32,768 nucleotides of DNA, from assembly GCA_019155205.2 (NCBI GenBank), contig JAHNZQ020003150.1:1368365-1401132 (forward strand), read 5' to 3'. Numbering within the stretch: the first letter of the stretch is position 1; every line of letters begins with the position of its first letter. A program made the position numbers and the translations under genes. The notes beneath the pieces were generated by a model. That model did no database searches and was not told where the DNA came from. It saw nothing but the letters and a program-made list of their open reading frames with translations. This document shows, piece by piece, positions 9,312-18,540 of this stretch. The DNA comes from Gracilaria vermiculophylla (taxonomy: Eukaryota; Rhodophyta; Florideophyceae; Gracilariales; Gracilariaceae).

Positions 9312-11528
9312 TTATCGTAAGTACTCCGTAAAATCATCTTCAGTAAGCTTCGCAAATCGAATACATGAATCTTCTCCAACGACACAGAGAGTGTTGGCTA
9401 TAAGCGAAAAAGTCCAACGTTTTGGTAGGATATTTGCTTCAAAAGATCCAACCCTTACCATATCCTTCCCCCGGTCGACTAAAAAAAGCCGATTTTTTTG
9501 CGCAACTACGGTCTTTTCATGGATAGAAAGCTGTCTTCCGAGTTCTTGAAATACTTCATATTTGCCTGCGCAGTGCGTCACTTCTTCAAGAGGCACGGAT
9601 TTTTCCAGTCGATAATTTTTCCAGAGAGACGCTTCACGATTGCTGATAGTAACCATAATCCGTGTACATTCTTCCCCAAAAAATAAGCTGTGCAATGGAT
9701 GTGGTTCCTTTGATTGAATAAGAAGCGGACGACTGTCCAGACGGTCAAGACGCCAGATTCTTATGGCTCCATCCGCTCCAGATGATCCCATATGCTTTCC
9801 ATCTTCACTTACTGCAATGCTGCATACGACACCGTCATGTGCTGTCCACTCGCCGACTCTCATGTTTTTCCATAGGTCCCATATCCCCACAACGCCGTCA
9901 TCACATCCATACGCAACTCTACTTCCATCTCTGAGCGTTTGCAAAACGTTTAAGTTTTGCTTTGTATCAATGGTCTTAGAAACAGTTCTTGATGAGATAT
10001 GAAAAACCTCGATCGCTCCGTTTTTGTGGCCAATAATCAAATCTGCCTCGTTTAAAGATAAGCATATGGCCTTCGCTGTTCCTCTTGCTAGTTCTCTGCT
10101 CTGTCTCGTTATCTCAAAAACTCTGATACTACCTCGATGGCAGCAACTGACACAGAGAGTTGTTTCTTTTTTCTGAACTAGTGAAAGAATTGCTACAGGA
10201 CCACACCGTCCTTCTATTCCTCCAATACGCGACTTCTTATGAACATCATAAAATAGTAACGAACCTGTTCTCGTGCCCACAGCTAGTTTTCCATTTGGTG
10301 CAACAAATACCGTGGAACAGAACGGAATCTGCAAATGAAAGCATTCCTGTAACATCCCGACTTCAGAAATGGTCCACACCCGGACAACACCCTCTGCAAA
10401 GGATGCAGCCAAAAATTGCGAGTCGCTACTTTTTACGAGCTTTCGAATTGGACTTCCACATTCGATACGGCTTTCTACTTTTTCGGTGCCGCTACTTACA
10501 CACCAGAATCGAATTCGCAAGTCTTCTCCTCCTGAAACTATAATTCCATTCCCAATGCCACAGATACCGAATATAATTTTTCCATCATGCGCTTTGTTCA
10601 ACCTCCAAACACGATTCCCGTCATTGATATTCCAGCAACAGATACTTCCATCGGTACTGCACGAAAAGACAAGTTGATGTTCATTCTTGCTAAATGCTAC
10701 ATCAGTCACATTCGATGAATGCGCATTCTGCACCTCCATGACATGTTGATTCCTCCGAGTTTCCAGAACGACTAACGATCCATCCTGAGCACCGGAAACG
10801 CCAAATTTCCCATCTTCACTTAAAGACACACAACTCACATTCGTTCTGTGCGCAGTCCATTGCGTGCTGATTTCAAAAACATCCTGCACTGCCCCTCTCG
10901 AGAGCAAACCATTTGCGCAGCCAGCTAGCATACACCTTCCATCGTTGGTTAAAGCAATAGAAGATACTGGAATGTCATAAATGGCTTGCATATCCACCCC
11001 TGTGGTAGCCTGCAGCAACATTGGTTTCTCGAAACACAGGAAAGGTTTAGGACAGTTCTCAACAAGGTACTTCATGTATCTATCAATAGCTTTGTATTTT
11101 TGAGCGGAATCAAACAATCTTGAATAGAGCTGAAACCAGATTTCCACTTCGTCTTCACGGAGAAAATACTGCCCCAAACATAGAGCATTTTTAATGATTG
11201 TAAGTTCTTCAACATTGAATTTTTGCTCTGAATCGTGTTTTGAACGAGTAGAGCAATTTTTTATCTGCTCAATTGCAAAGGTGATATCTTTGGCGAACAA
11301 GGAAAAGCCATCCTTTTTTATCCTCTTAGAAATCCAGTGTGGCCGGGTAACAATGATGCTCATCTCATTTAAAAAGCCAGCTCCACCCAGATGATGGACG
11401 ATGTTGTGTCTAAAGTACACATCGTTTAAAGGTACGTTCCACCATGGGCGACATCCATGTCGTTCATCAAATACTAGATTCCAATCTTCTACGTATCGAT
11501 CGATGAAGCTTGTATGCCAGGTTTCCAT
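9312..11528 (-). CDS. WD40 double-propeller protein with APAF-1-like helical N-terminus, no NB-ARC
   Basis: The 738-aa protein opens with about 170 residues of helical character. They include WWNVPLNDVYFRHNIVHHL, then AGFLNEMSIIV and PHWISKRIKKDG, which match the helical region that joins the NB-ARC domain to the WD40 domain in APAF-1 and related STAND proteins (pattern Y..H..YHL..AG...EL..LL....W...K). From about residue 185 to the end I count roughly 12-14 WD40 repeats, for example WTAHDGVVCSIAVSEDGK followed by GADGAIRIW, enough for two beta-propellers as in APAF-1. No P-loop NTPase or death-fold domain is present in the frame or visible directly upstream. The gene is therefore either a truncated STAND receptor or a stand-alone sensor half. 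It likely acts in the cytosol as a ligand- or partner-binding scaffold (inference). Confidence 0.85.
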   Translation of the reverse strand: METWHTSFIDRYVEDWNLVFDERHGCRPWWNVPLNDVYFRHNIVHHLGGAGFLNEMSIIVTRPHWISKRIKKDGFSLFAKDITFAIEQIKNCSTRSKHDSEQKFNVEELTIIKNALCLGQYFLREDEVEIWFQLYSRLFDSAQKYKAIDRYMKYLVENCPKPFLCFEKPMLLQATTGVDMQAIYDIPVSSIALTNDGRCMLAGCANGLLSRGAVQDVFEISTQWTAHRTNVSCVSLSEDGKFGVSGAQDGSLVVLETRRNQHVMEVQNAHSSNVTDVAFSKNEHQLVFSCSTDGSICCWNINDGNRVWRLNKAHDGKIIFGICGIGNGIIVSGGEDLRIRFWCVSSGTEKVESRIECGSPIRKLVKSSDSQFLAASFAEGVVRVWTISEVGMLQECFHLQIPFCSTVFVAPNGKLAVGTRTGSLLFYDVHKKSRIGGIEGRCGPVAILSLVQKKETTLCVSCCHRGSIRVFEITRQSRELARGTAKAICLSLNEADLIIGHKNGAIEVFHISSRTVSKTIDTKQNLNVLQTLRDGSRVAYGCDDGVVGIWDLWKNMRVGEWTAHDGVVCSIAVSEDGKHMGSSGADGAIRIWRLDRLDSRPLLIQSKEPHPLHSLFFGEECTRIMVTISNREASLWKNYRLEKSVPLEEVTHCAGKYEVFQELGRQLSIHEKTVVAQKNRLFLVDRGKDMVRVGSFEANILPKRWTFSLIANTLCVVGEDSCIRFAKLTEDDFTEYLR

Positions 11529-11529
11529 C

Positions 11530-11601
11530 CTTAGAATATGAGTTTAAGATACATAGGAAGCGGGAGGGAAAATTTCTCACCCAGAACTTAGGAGTACTTA
11601 C
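11530..11601 (-). other. Likely spliceosomal intron, 72 nt, at the WD40 gene start
   Basis: On the minus strand a GTAAGT donor begins at 11601 and a pyrimidine-containing ...TATTCTAAG acceptor ends at 11530, one base before the ATG at 11526-11528. Splicing would join an upstream exon in frame. That exon has an ATG at 11646-11648, adding 16 residues (MYFQIQFLNSPCIPTT) ahead of METW. Alternatively the intron lies in the 5' leader. The donor is a perfect match to the consensus, but the acceptor lacks a long polypyrimidine tract. Confidence 0.5.
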
Positions 11602-11648
11602 GTTGTCGGTATGCACGGAGAATTCAGGAATTGTATTTGAAAATACAT

Positions 11649-12049
11649 CCCCTGAAAATTTACGGGCGTGATTGAAACGAATAGGGCGACTGTTGATTAA
11701 AACCACGCCTACATAGCAGTTATTATTTAAGTCTGGGATAAAGTTGATAAAATTTTTGAGATACTCTTGTCATGTCCAAATTCTCTCGATAGATTTCGAT
11801 ATTGGTGCTGACTGTGCAACCGATATTTAAGTTCAAAAACTTTTCTTAATGGGGCTTACTTACAGCCCATACTTTCAAAGCATTTTTTAAGGTCACGTCC
11901 ATTGATTGGTGTAAGCCTTTAATTCAAAGGCGTAAGGTCGGTATATCCGACAAAAGAGTGAAAGGAGAAAATGAGCAGAGGCAAGACTTACAGACAGCGG
12001 TAGAGCTGTTCCGCCCATTCTTGGTTTTCCTCTGCGCCTTCAAAGATTA
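11649..12049. other. Intergenic, possible upstream exon sequence of the WD40 gene
   Basis: No NB-ARC motif (P-loop, Walker B or GxP) was found here in any frame. A short minus-strand frame (to 11706) runs into the predicted donor but is out of phase with the WD40 frame after splicing. Nothing else recognised. Confidence 0.35.
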
Positions 12050-12412
12050 TGGCTAGACACACTCAAACGTTTTATTTAATTTCAAAAACAAGCGGATGTA
12101 ACCATTAAATCTTGTTCAAAACATGAAGATTGCAAACATTGCTTAGCACATGCGTCAAGGCGATAATCAGTAGTTTTACAAGAACCAATGATAGTAAAAT
12201 GATACAAGTGTCTTCACAGTTCCAGCTCCATGGAACGGGACAACGGCTTCAGAAACTGCATGTTTGGTTGACGGCGATCAAGAAGTGGACTCGTTTCCAC
12301 CTCATGGAAGCAAGTGCTGAAGTACCAACATTACTCGATTTTTTGCCGTTCTGGAATTCATCAATATTGACCTCGTAAGGTATGAGGCCAAATGAGCTCA
12401 TATGAGGCCAAT
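12050..12412 (-). mobile_element. MITE-2, left copy, facing GTPase 1
   Basis: Matches the reverse complement of 13949-14405. Strong shared blocks are TGCAAACATTGCTTAGCA, AAGGCG(A)TAATCAGT-like sequence and AAATCGAGTGCTGA-like sequence. Its end nearest the gene carries degenerate palindromes around TATGAGGCCAA and GAGCTCATATGAGG (12368-12412). The outer end fades near 12050 and has no clear terminal palindrome. No coding capacity. Confidence 0.75.
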
Positions 12413-12744
12413 ACCCGTGTAGTTCGAGAGGCGCGTGGACACCCGTTGGCGCGCGAGTAGCCACGTGATGACGGACCAGTTGGCGGCGCGTCACTTTGGG
12501 CGAGGGCAGCTCATTTTGATTGTGCCGCGGTTTCGTTTCGTACAAAATAATTGGGTGTGTGAAAGAACTATGCTTTTCGGGAGCCAACTGCGCACGGCGG
12601 AAAACGAGATTTCGCAGACGCACAATCTACCGGCAGGACTTGCCCTTGCTGTAGGTACAAGTGTAAACATCAGTTTAACACACGACTAACGTACACGCTA
12701 AGTGTGACGTGGTCGATTATACTCGTGAAAACGAAACTCTTGTG

Positions 12745-12831
12745 CCGCCGGCCAATGGCTCATTTAAGCTCGCACTCCCGCACCGTCTGCTCTTTCGGCC
12801 GCGGGGAGCTGCATCCATCCCCATCCACAAC
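12745..12831 (+). promoter_or_regulatory. Promoter-proximal block shared by GTPases 1 and 3 (copy 1)
   Basis: About 85 bases directly before the ATG match 24949-25032 before GTPase 3, including CAATGG, GAGCTCGCACT-like sequence, CGCACCGTCTGCTCTTT and GGGGAG. A TATTTGAG / CATTTAAG element lies about 70 bases before each ATG and may serve as a TATA-like box. Similarity falls off further upstream except for a GTGTGACGTGG-type block near 12700 and 24904. Confidence 0.6.
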
Positions 12832-13761
12832 ATGAATACATCTCGCACCCAAACGGGCCCCACCAAAACTGTGCTCCTGGGCTGCCACGGTGTCGGAAAG
12901 TCAACCATACACAACACTCTCCTTGGCAAGTTTTCGTCCCAGCCTGGTGTCTCCATCGGCTCCGGTCTCACCACGGTCTCAAAAGAGGACAATCGCGGCA
13001 ATTTTATTTGCGTTGACACTCCCGGCTTGTCCGAAATTGGAAATACAGATAAAATCTTAGGCGAAATTTCAAAAGCTCTTCGCGGTCCTTGCAAAGTAAG
13101 ACTAGTGTTTGTGGTCACGCTTGCGGGCGCATTCCCGAGGGCTTATGATCTTTCAATGCTGGCTGTTATTCTCGACGCCTTTAAGGACGTGGTTGGAAAT
13201 ATGGACAAGAAGTTTATGCTCATTATAAACAAGTGCGAAGACTCGGTGCTCAAGGAACTTTCAAACAAGAATTCAAAGGTTAAAACATGGTCTCAGTCTT
13301 TTATTCCATTCAATGCAGTTGGGGAGGTCCGAACTTTTCATGTGATTCGGCGCTACCCGGATGCGGATACGAAAGAAGGTCTCCTCCCCAAAGTCAATGC
13401 AAACCAGCTGAGAAATTTGATCGAAAAACTGCCCGCTGTGTATGTGCCCGATGGCTCCACCGTTCGTCTTGACCGTGCCCTTCGTTCCCACAACAAGGAC
13501 GAGATTTGGTCAAATATGGATCATTTGAATAAAGCCCTTGACCGCCTTAATCAGCGAGAACAATCAAGAGGCATTGTGCCGGTTTCTCGTCGACAAAAAT
13601 GTGCTACCTTGGATGAAATTGCGGGAGGTTCGCGTGACGGTTCTGAGCGTGCCTGGCAAAGATTCAAACGGACCACCACAGCATTAGTAGATGCTTTGGC
13701 AAGTCTTGATCCGTGGGTCACGGCGGCGCAAGTGGTTTGCGGAATTATTGCATTTCTCTAA
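12832..13761 (+). CDS. AIG1/GIMAP-like P-loop GTPase 1
   Basis: 309 aa, started at the ATG that aligns with GTPase 3 (MNTSRTQ / MNSSRNQ), not at the upstream in-frame codon. A complete G domain is visible: G1 GCHGVGKST, a G2-like GSGLTT, G3 DTPG and G4 NKCED. The G1-G4 spacing and the VFVVTL strand followed by a helix fit AIG1/GIMAP-type septin-like GTPases, and the overall pattern resembles the GTPase family expanded in oomycetes. The C-terminal part has a linker AGGSRDGSERAWQRFKRTT shared with GTPase 3, and ends in a hydrophobic stretch, VTAAQVVCGIIAFL, a possible membrane tail anchor. Predicted role: nucleotide-dependent assembly at a membrane, possibly in defence, by analogy with GIMAPs (inference). 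It lies between inverted MITE-2 copies. Confidence 0.9.
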   Translation: MNTSRTQTGPTKTVLLGCHGVGKSTIHNTLLGKFSSQPGVSIGSGLTTVSKEDNRGNFICVDTPGLSEIGNTDKILGEISKALRGPCKVRLVFVVTLAGAFPRAYDLSMLAVILDAFKDVVGNMDKKFMLIINKCEDSVLKELSNKNSKVKTWSQSFIPFNAVGEVRTFHVIRRYPDADTKEGLLPKVNANQLRNLIEKLPAVYVPDGSTVRLDRALRSHNKDEIWSNMDHLNKALDRLNQREQSRGIVPVSRRQKCATLDEIAGGSRDGSERAWQRFKRTTTALVDALASLDPWVTAAQVVCGIIAFL

Positions 13762-13948
13762 ATATCGTAATCTCGAATACAGGGCTTGCTTCCGGTTTGG
13801 AGCAAAATATGAATATTGTGTTCGGGGTTTTTTAATCGTTCTATACTGCTTATATATCTTATTTACAAAGCGCTTAGTTTCTATTATCCTTATTCTACTT
13901 GAAAATCCGTCTAAAACTTAAGGCAAGCAACTTTGAAGCATGAAAAAC

Positions 13949-14405
13949 TATTGGCCTCATACTCATGAGGCCAATATTGCTGGAGATCTCTAGACCTGCA
14001 AGAAATGACAAGAGTGATTCAGCACTCGATTTTTAGGCGGGATCCAGTTTCTTCATGATAGGTATCAACCAAGATATGGAGTTTCTCCAGCCATTGCTCC
14101 GTTTTATGTCGATGAAACATTGACGATACTATTTTCACTTAACAACCAATGATTCTAGTAAAACAACTGATTTTCGCCTTAACACTTATGCTAAGCAATG
14201 TTTGCACTCTTATTTGATTTGCGAATGTGCAAGGTTTACAACATAAATCTTTTTGTTTTTGTATTTAATTTAAACTTTTCAGTATTTCTGGCAGGAGTAT
14301 CTGCATTATACTCAGGCTATTGCTGGAAATTAACATAACTTTTACTGAAAATGCTTCTTAAACATTGGCCTTCCATAAGGCCAAATTGGCCTCATGTGAG
14401 GCCAA
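13949..14405 (+). mobile_element. MITE-2, right copy, palindromes at both ends
   Basis: Inverted relative to the left copy at 12050-12412. The left end has a palindrome with 12-bp arms TATTGGCCTCAT (13949-13976). The right end has two palindromes in tandem, TTGGCCTTCCATAAGGCCAA (14365-14384) and TTGGCCTCATGTGAGGCCAA (14386-14405). No ORF. Target duplication not resolved. Confidence 0.75.
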
Positions 14406-14531
14406 AGCTCCGGGCATGTAGACACAAAAGCTCTAGAAATACTAGCCGCGGATGGAGCCAAATGACCGCTGATGAGGTCTTTTGTCCTGTAAAAAACCGT
14501 GCCTGTTGATCTACAAACCTCAAAACAATGT

Positions 14532-14792
14532 TGTGGGAAATGATCAGGAGTACATAGACCGTAGTTTGAATGAAAGTTTTCTTAAATTGCCTGATGCACT
14601 GTGCGACGAAATCATCACGCCTTTATATAGACTTTAGATATTTCCCATTGGAGAAATCTGGAACAGAGTTGCAAATTGTCCAGAACACGAAGGGCAGCTG
14701 GAAAGTTTCCCAAAATTTTAAGTGACTTTGATGAACTATCTTTCGCCGCCACACTAAATAATTGAATGGTAACTTGCAAACTTTTTGTCACA
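14532..14792 (-). repeat. Gypsy(-) 3' LTR, ~261 bp
   Basis: Matches 21400-21661 in the same orientation throughout, including AGTGACTTTGATG and GGAAATCT(G/A)GAAC. Read on the minus strand it starts TGTGAC just after a purine-rich tract, GGTGGCGGGGAAA (14795-14807), typical of a polypurine tract before a 3' LTR. It carries a TATATAAA box at 14622-14629. The outer boundary is set by alignment and is approximate. Confidence 0.75.
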
Positions 14793-14812
14793 TATTTCCC
14801 CGCCACCAACGT

Positions 14813-15337
14813 TTAACGTCCTCGTAAACAGTATTGCGGTAGTATTCCTGCTTGACGAAAATATTCCTTCCATACTCCAGAAAAGGTTCCATCTTTCTCA
14901 ACAAATGATTTCTTTCGTAACCATTCAGCGTTATAAGTGGGCTCCTTTTTCATAAGATACAGAAATTGATATACTTTTTCTCTTTTCCTGTGCTTTAGAA
15001 TAGCTGCAACGTTACATTCTTCGCCTTCTTCTGTTTGTATCAGTTTTATTCCTGGCGGAACAGATGCATCTCTATCAGGTTGTTCTTCCTTCTTAGGTAT
15101 CGTATGGATGAGATGGACAATAGGATGAATCTTGATATGATTAGGGAGCTCAAGCTTCAAAGCATTCTTTCTGACTAAATTCACTATTTGGAAAGGGCCG
15201 AATCTTCGGGCACTTGGCTTATCAGACTTTTCAGACTTTGCATAGGAATACTTCAAGAATTTAGTGCAACACCTTCCGTGGAGATTTTTCTTGGCAATTT
15301 GACGATTCACGGGATTTTGGTTCGGTCGTAACGCCAC
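14813..15337 (-). pseudogene. Ty3/gypsy Pol C-terminus (GPF/Y integrase tail and chromodomain-like end)
   Basis: 174-aa frame with the integrase C-terminal GPF module (SARRFGPFQIVNLVRKNALK...HPIVHLIHTIPKK), followed by a segment of chromodomain-like layout (AAILKHRKREKVYQFLYLMK...AEWLRKKSF). In-frame sequence continues upstream of the first Met toward 15370, so this is the 3' piece of a longer polyprotein. It sits 20 bases from the 3' LTR. It is separated from the rest of integrase (17600-18540) by about 2.2 kb of foreign sequence. Confidence 0.8.
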
Positions 15338-15465
15338 GGGCGCCGGCTGGTACGTTAGCTGCCCTGCACGGTTAATTTCGTGTTTTCACTATTTATTCAT
15401 TTAAATATTTTGTCTATTTCGTTCCTTAGGCTAAAGTACATAGCGCGACGGCACTTTGGCCGTCG

Positions 15466-16018
15466 TGTGGTACTGTCAGCTTTCCTGTCAAGGTAGTAAA
15501 GCACAACGTCCGTTAGGAGTTTTTGGTGACTCCAAAGGCGCGTATTCCCAAAGGTGGTCTCCGGTATCCGCTGTCGCGAGCCGGGGGAATACTGAAAGGG
15601 ATCCGCAAACACCAAGCGGAGGTGGACGTTCACTGGGCGGACAATGCTCCTATAGGCGCTGCTATGATGCGACATGGGGATCGGCGGCTTAGAAACCTGC
15701 GTAGATAGACCAAAGACTGCAACCGGAAAAGTAGAAGAAGACTCAAGGGTGCTTGTCTTTACTTCCCCAGAGGTCGAGCTCCACCCGCAGGTTAAATATC
15801 AAGCCGGGAGCCCGCCTCGGCAGATCTCGCTACTGTGCTAATTACCTGCATAAAATATCTAAAATAAATAATAAATTCTACCGCATCTCAAGGATACTGT
15901 AGCGCACGAGGGTGGGATTATGTACCACGTGGCCTAGCTAATAAAATACGAGCCCTCCTTAGGAATATTATTCCATAAGGCCAAACCACCCTATTGCCGT
16001 AGGAGCCACTGTACTACA
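15466..16018 (+). repeat. 553-bp solo LTR copy 2 with perfect TSD
   Basis: Starts TGTGGTA, ends TACTACA, the same length as copies 1 and 3. It is flanked by an exact 5-bp duplication, CGTCG at 15461-15465 and 16019-16023. A single LTR between target duplications is the hallmark of LTR-LTR recombination after insertion. Confidence 0.9.
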
Positions 16019-16023
16019 CGTCG

Positions 16024-17041
16024 CGCCCAGTAAATTGCACCATGCGGGAGATTCGGTCTGACTTGTCGCCGTTGTGGGTATTTCTCTCCACCTTGGGGAA
16101 ATACACCGTGGACTACGGAAGCCATCCGCCTGTGACGCCGATAATCATTGTCTGGACTATTCTTTCTTCTTTCAAGTTCACCCTTGTACGAGGTTTGCCC
16201 CACTGGACCTTCGGTTTAGCCTTTTCGGATTACTGTAGTATAGTGACCGTAAGGTAATTCTAGTATTTGGCACCAAGGGTGGTGTGTACGGTTCGCATGG
16301 AGAACACCCATGTGGACGACCTAGGGGTAATCTTAATTGCTAGATCAATTTTAGAATTTACTGTAGAGTGCCGGGGGTGCACCTCAGATGCACCTCCCCC
16401 TGGCCACGTGGCTCGACCAGCCGCGTCGGCCCGGGGGCCTCGCCTAGTGGATATACTCACTGTGCGAACCATCCCCGTCACCAGAGTAAAGGCAAGCACC
16501 TCTTGGACAACTCTAACCCCGTTTTGGTTTCTACAGTCGACCATTACGGCTCGTCCATTACCTTGCGGTTCTACTAGCGCCCGTGCGTTGCATTCTATGA
16601 CTACCAATATAGGTGCATTCCGCGCGCCCGCTATCTCGCACCCCCAGTGGTTGTGCTACCGCGTACCCCTCAGGTTTCCTTTTCCCATCTTCTAGGTTGA
16701 GCCCACCGCGCGCTCCCTAGCCACGCGTCCACACGAACACCCTTTGGTTTTTAGCCGCTTTGGTTATACCACAATTGCGTCCGTCTCCCGCTCAACGCGG
16801 CGTGCCCGATATACACGCGGCGTAATATATTACCCAGCCGCGCCGAGATAGACCGACATATTACAGGGAAATCTCACCGTATTTACGGAAACTGCCTCAA
16901 TTGCAGGATTTGCCGAGTCCCTGTTTTCTGCACTCGCCTTCCTCCCCCACCCGATGCAGCGGCTTGGTCCCGGAGTTACGGCCGGCTCGTGTGTCTCGCC
17001 CAAGAAAGGCATTGCCTTCGAACTTACTTGCGAGAGGAAGG
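16024..17041. other. GC-rich segment of unknown origin between two solo LTRs
   Basis: About 1 kb, markedly richer in GC than its surroundings. Overlapping open frames exist on both strands (16267-16695 plus, 142 aa; 16260-16607 minus, 115 aa), but neither shows a motif I recognise. Together with 15371-15465 it separates gypsy integrase from its C-terminal module. It may be the remnant of another retroelement or a filler insertion. Confidence 0.4.
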
Positions 17042-17594
17042 TGTAGTACAGTGGATCCTAAGGTGATGTGGTGGTGTGGCTTAACGACGGGATATTCCTA
17101 AGGAGGGCTATTTTTTTACTTACTGAGCCACGGGATGCATAGCTCGGTCCACGTGCACTATTGTACCCTTGAGGAACGGTAGAATTTAGATTTATGTCAG
17201 TAAATTGATGCAGGTAATTACTAGAGTAGTGAGATTTGCCGAGGCGGGCTCCCGGTGGGGTATTTCCCCTGTTGGTTGAGCTCCACCTGTGGGGAAGTAA
17301 ACCCAGCACCCTTGAGTCTTCTTCTATATTTCTGGTTGGAAACTCTCGTCCATCATCCTTAGGTTTCTAAGCCACTGATGTCTGGGTCAGCTCGTAGCAA
17401 CGCGTATAGGAGCTTTGTCCGCCCAGGGAACCCTCTTCTCCGCTCGGTGTTTATGAATCCCCTTTCAGGATTCCCCCGGCTCGTGACAGCGATTACCGGA
17501 GACCAACGCTAGGAACTCGAGGCTTTGGAGTGAACAAAAACTGCTAATGGACGTTGTGCGCTACCACCTCGAAAGGAGAACTGATGGTACCACA
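17042..17594 (-). repeat. 553-bp solo LTR copy 3, near-perfect TSD
   Basis: On the minus strand it starts TGTGGTA at 17594 and ends TACTACA at 17042. Flanking pentamers on the plus strand are GAAGG (17037-17041) and GGAGG (17595-17599), one mismatch. It is inserted just after the gypsy(-) integrase frame. Its orientation is opposite to copy 2. Confidence 0.85.
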
Positions 17595-17599
17595 GGAGG

Positions 17600-18540
17600 T
17601 TCAAACATCCTTCGTGGTAATTTACTCTTTGGGGTATTGCACTACGAACGATGACCTGTTGAGCCAAACTTTTTCTCCAAATTCATATTTAGTAACCCGA
17701 TACTTCATAGAAGTATACGCACTTTGGTCAGCTTTTGCAATTTTGTGGGAATATTGTGCACCTTTAAGTGAGTCTTTTAGCTTTTCCTTGCATTCCTCCA
17801 CATTTTGCACTGGTATCTCTTTTCCAGAAAGCATTTCCAGCGGAGACTTCGGTGTCCATCCAAGATCCAATTCGAATGATGACATCCCAAGATTATTCGT
17901 CACTGCAGAGTTGTATGCAAACTCAGCTGGAGACAGCAGTTCATCCCAGTTAATTTTATGATAGGGGCAATAACAACGTAGATAGTTCTCAAGCATTCTG
18001 TTCATGATTTAAGTCGCTCTATCAGTTTTCGTATGTTTGCTCCTAGACATCTTCAACTTAACTCCACAGAGTTACATCAGATTATCCCAAAACGTAGATG
18101 TGCACTTTGGATTTCGGTCCCAGGTTAAGCTATATGGCGTTCCATGGTGCTCAAAAATGCTTGAGAAGAAGGCATCGGCAGTGTTTCCATCTGCGTCATT
18201 AGTAGTGCAAGATAAGAAATGAACACTTCTGGTTAACCGATCAACGCACTAAGTAATCGCATCAAACCCACCTTTTGACTTGAGTACGCTAACGATAATG
18301 TCTGTAGACTGTAAGGCCCCTCTACTCACTGATAAATCTAAAGATTCTGGGTCAGTTAACTTCTTCTGATTTGAGTCCTTAAACTGCTGACCACTCATGC
18401 GTCCTTCGACATACTTCCGAACATCTCCACTCTTGTGCCTCCAACAGAAATCCCTGAGTCTCGACAGTGTCTTTGCAAACTTAAAATGCCCACTTTGCTT
18501 AGAATCATGCGCTTGTTGCAACACATCGGACACGGACTTT
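17600..18540 (-). pseudogene. Gypsy(-) integrase, disrupted
   Basis: The minus strand encodes an integrase zinc-binding region (AHDSKQSGHFKFAKTLSRL), then a catalytic-core-like stretch with the acidic residue in STDIIV, FDAIT-stop-CVDRLTR and a downstream NRMLENYLRCY...WDELLSPAEFAYNS segment. The latter is the classic gypsy pattern ending in the conserved region before the GPF module. Several stops interrupt the frame (for example after FDAIT near 18249 and near 18006). It ends at LTR copy 3. Confidence 0.85.

Noticed and set aside
12709..12831. Upstream in-frame extension of GTPase 1
   Set aside because: Begins at a non-ATG codon and overlaps the promoter-proximal block shared with GTPase 3.
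15397..15708. Short frames on both strands inside LTR copy 2
   Set aside because: Noncoding LTR sequence; frames are not preserved in LTR copies 1 and 3.
16260..16695. Possible gene in the GC-rich segment (frames on both strands)
   Set aside because: No motif on either strand, and high GC content alone can keep both frames open.
15466..17594. One large foldback transposon with 553-bp inverted repeats
   Set aside because: Each copy has its own 5-bp target duplication, so they are two independent solo LTRs rather than the ends of one element.
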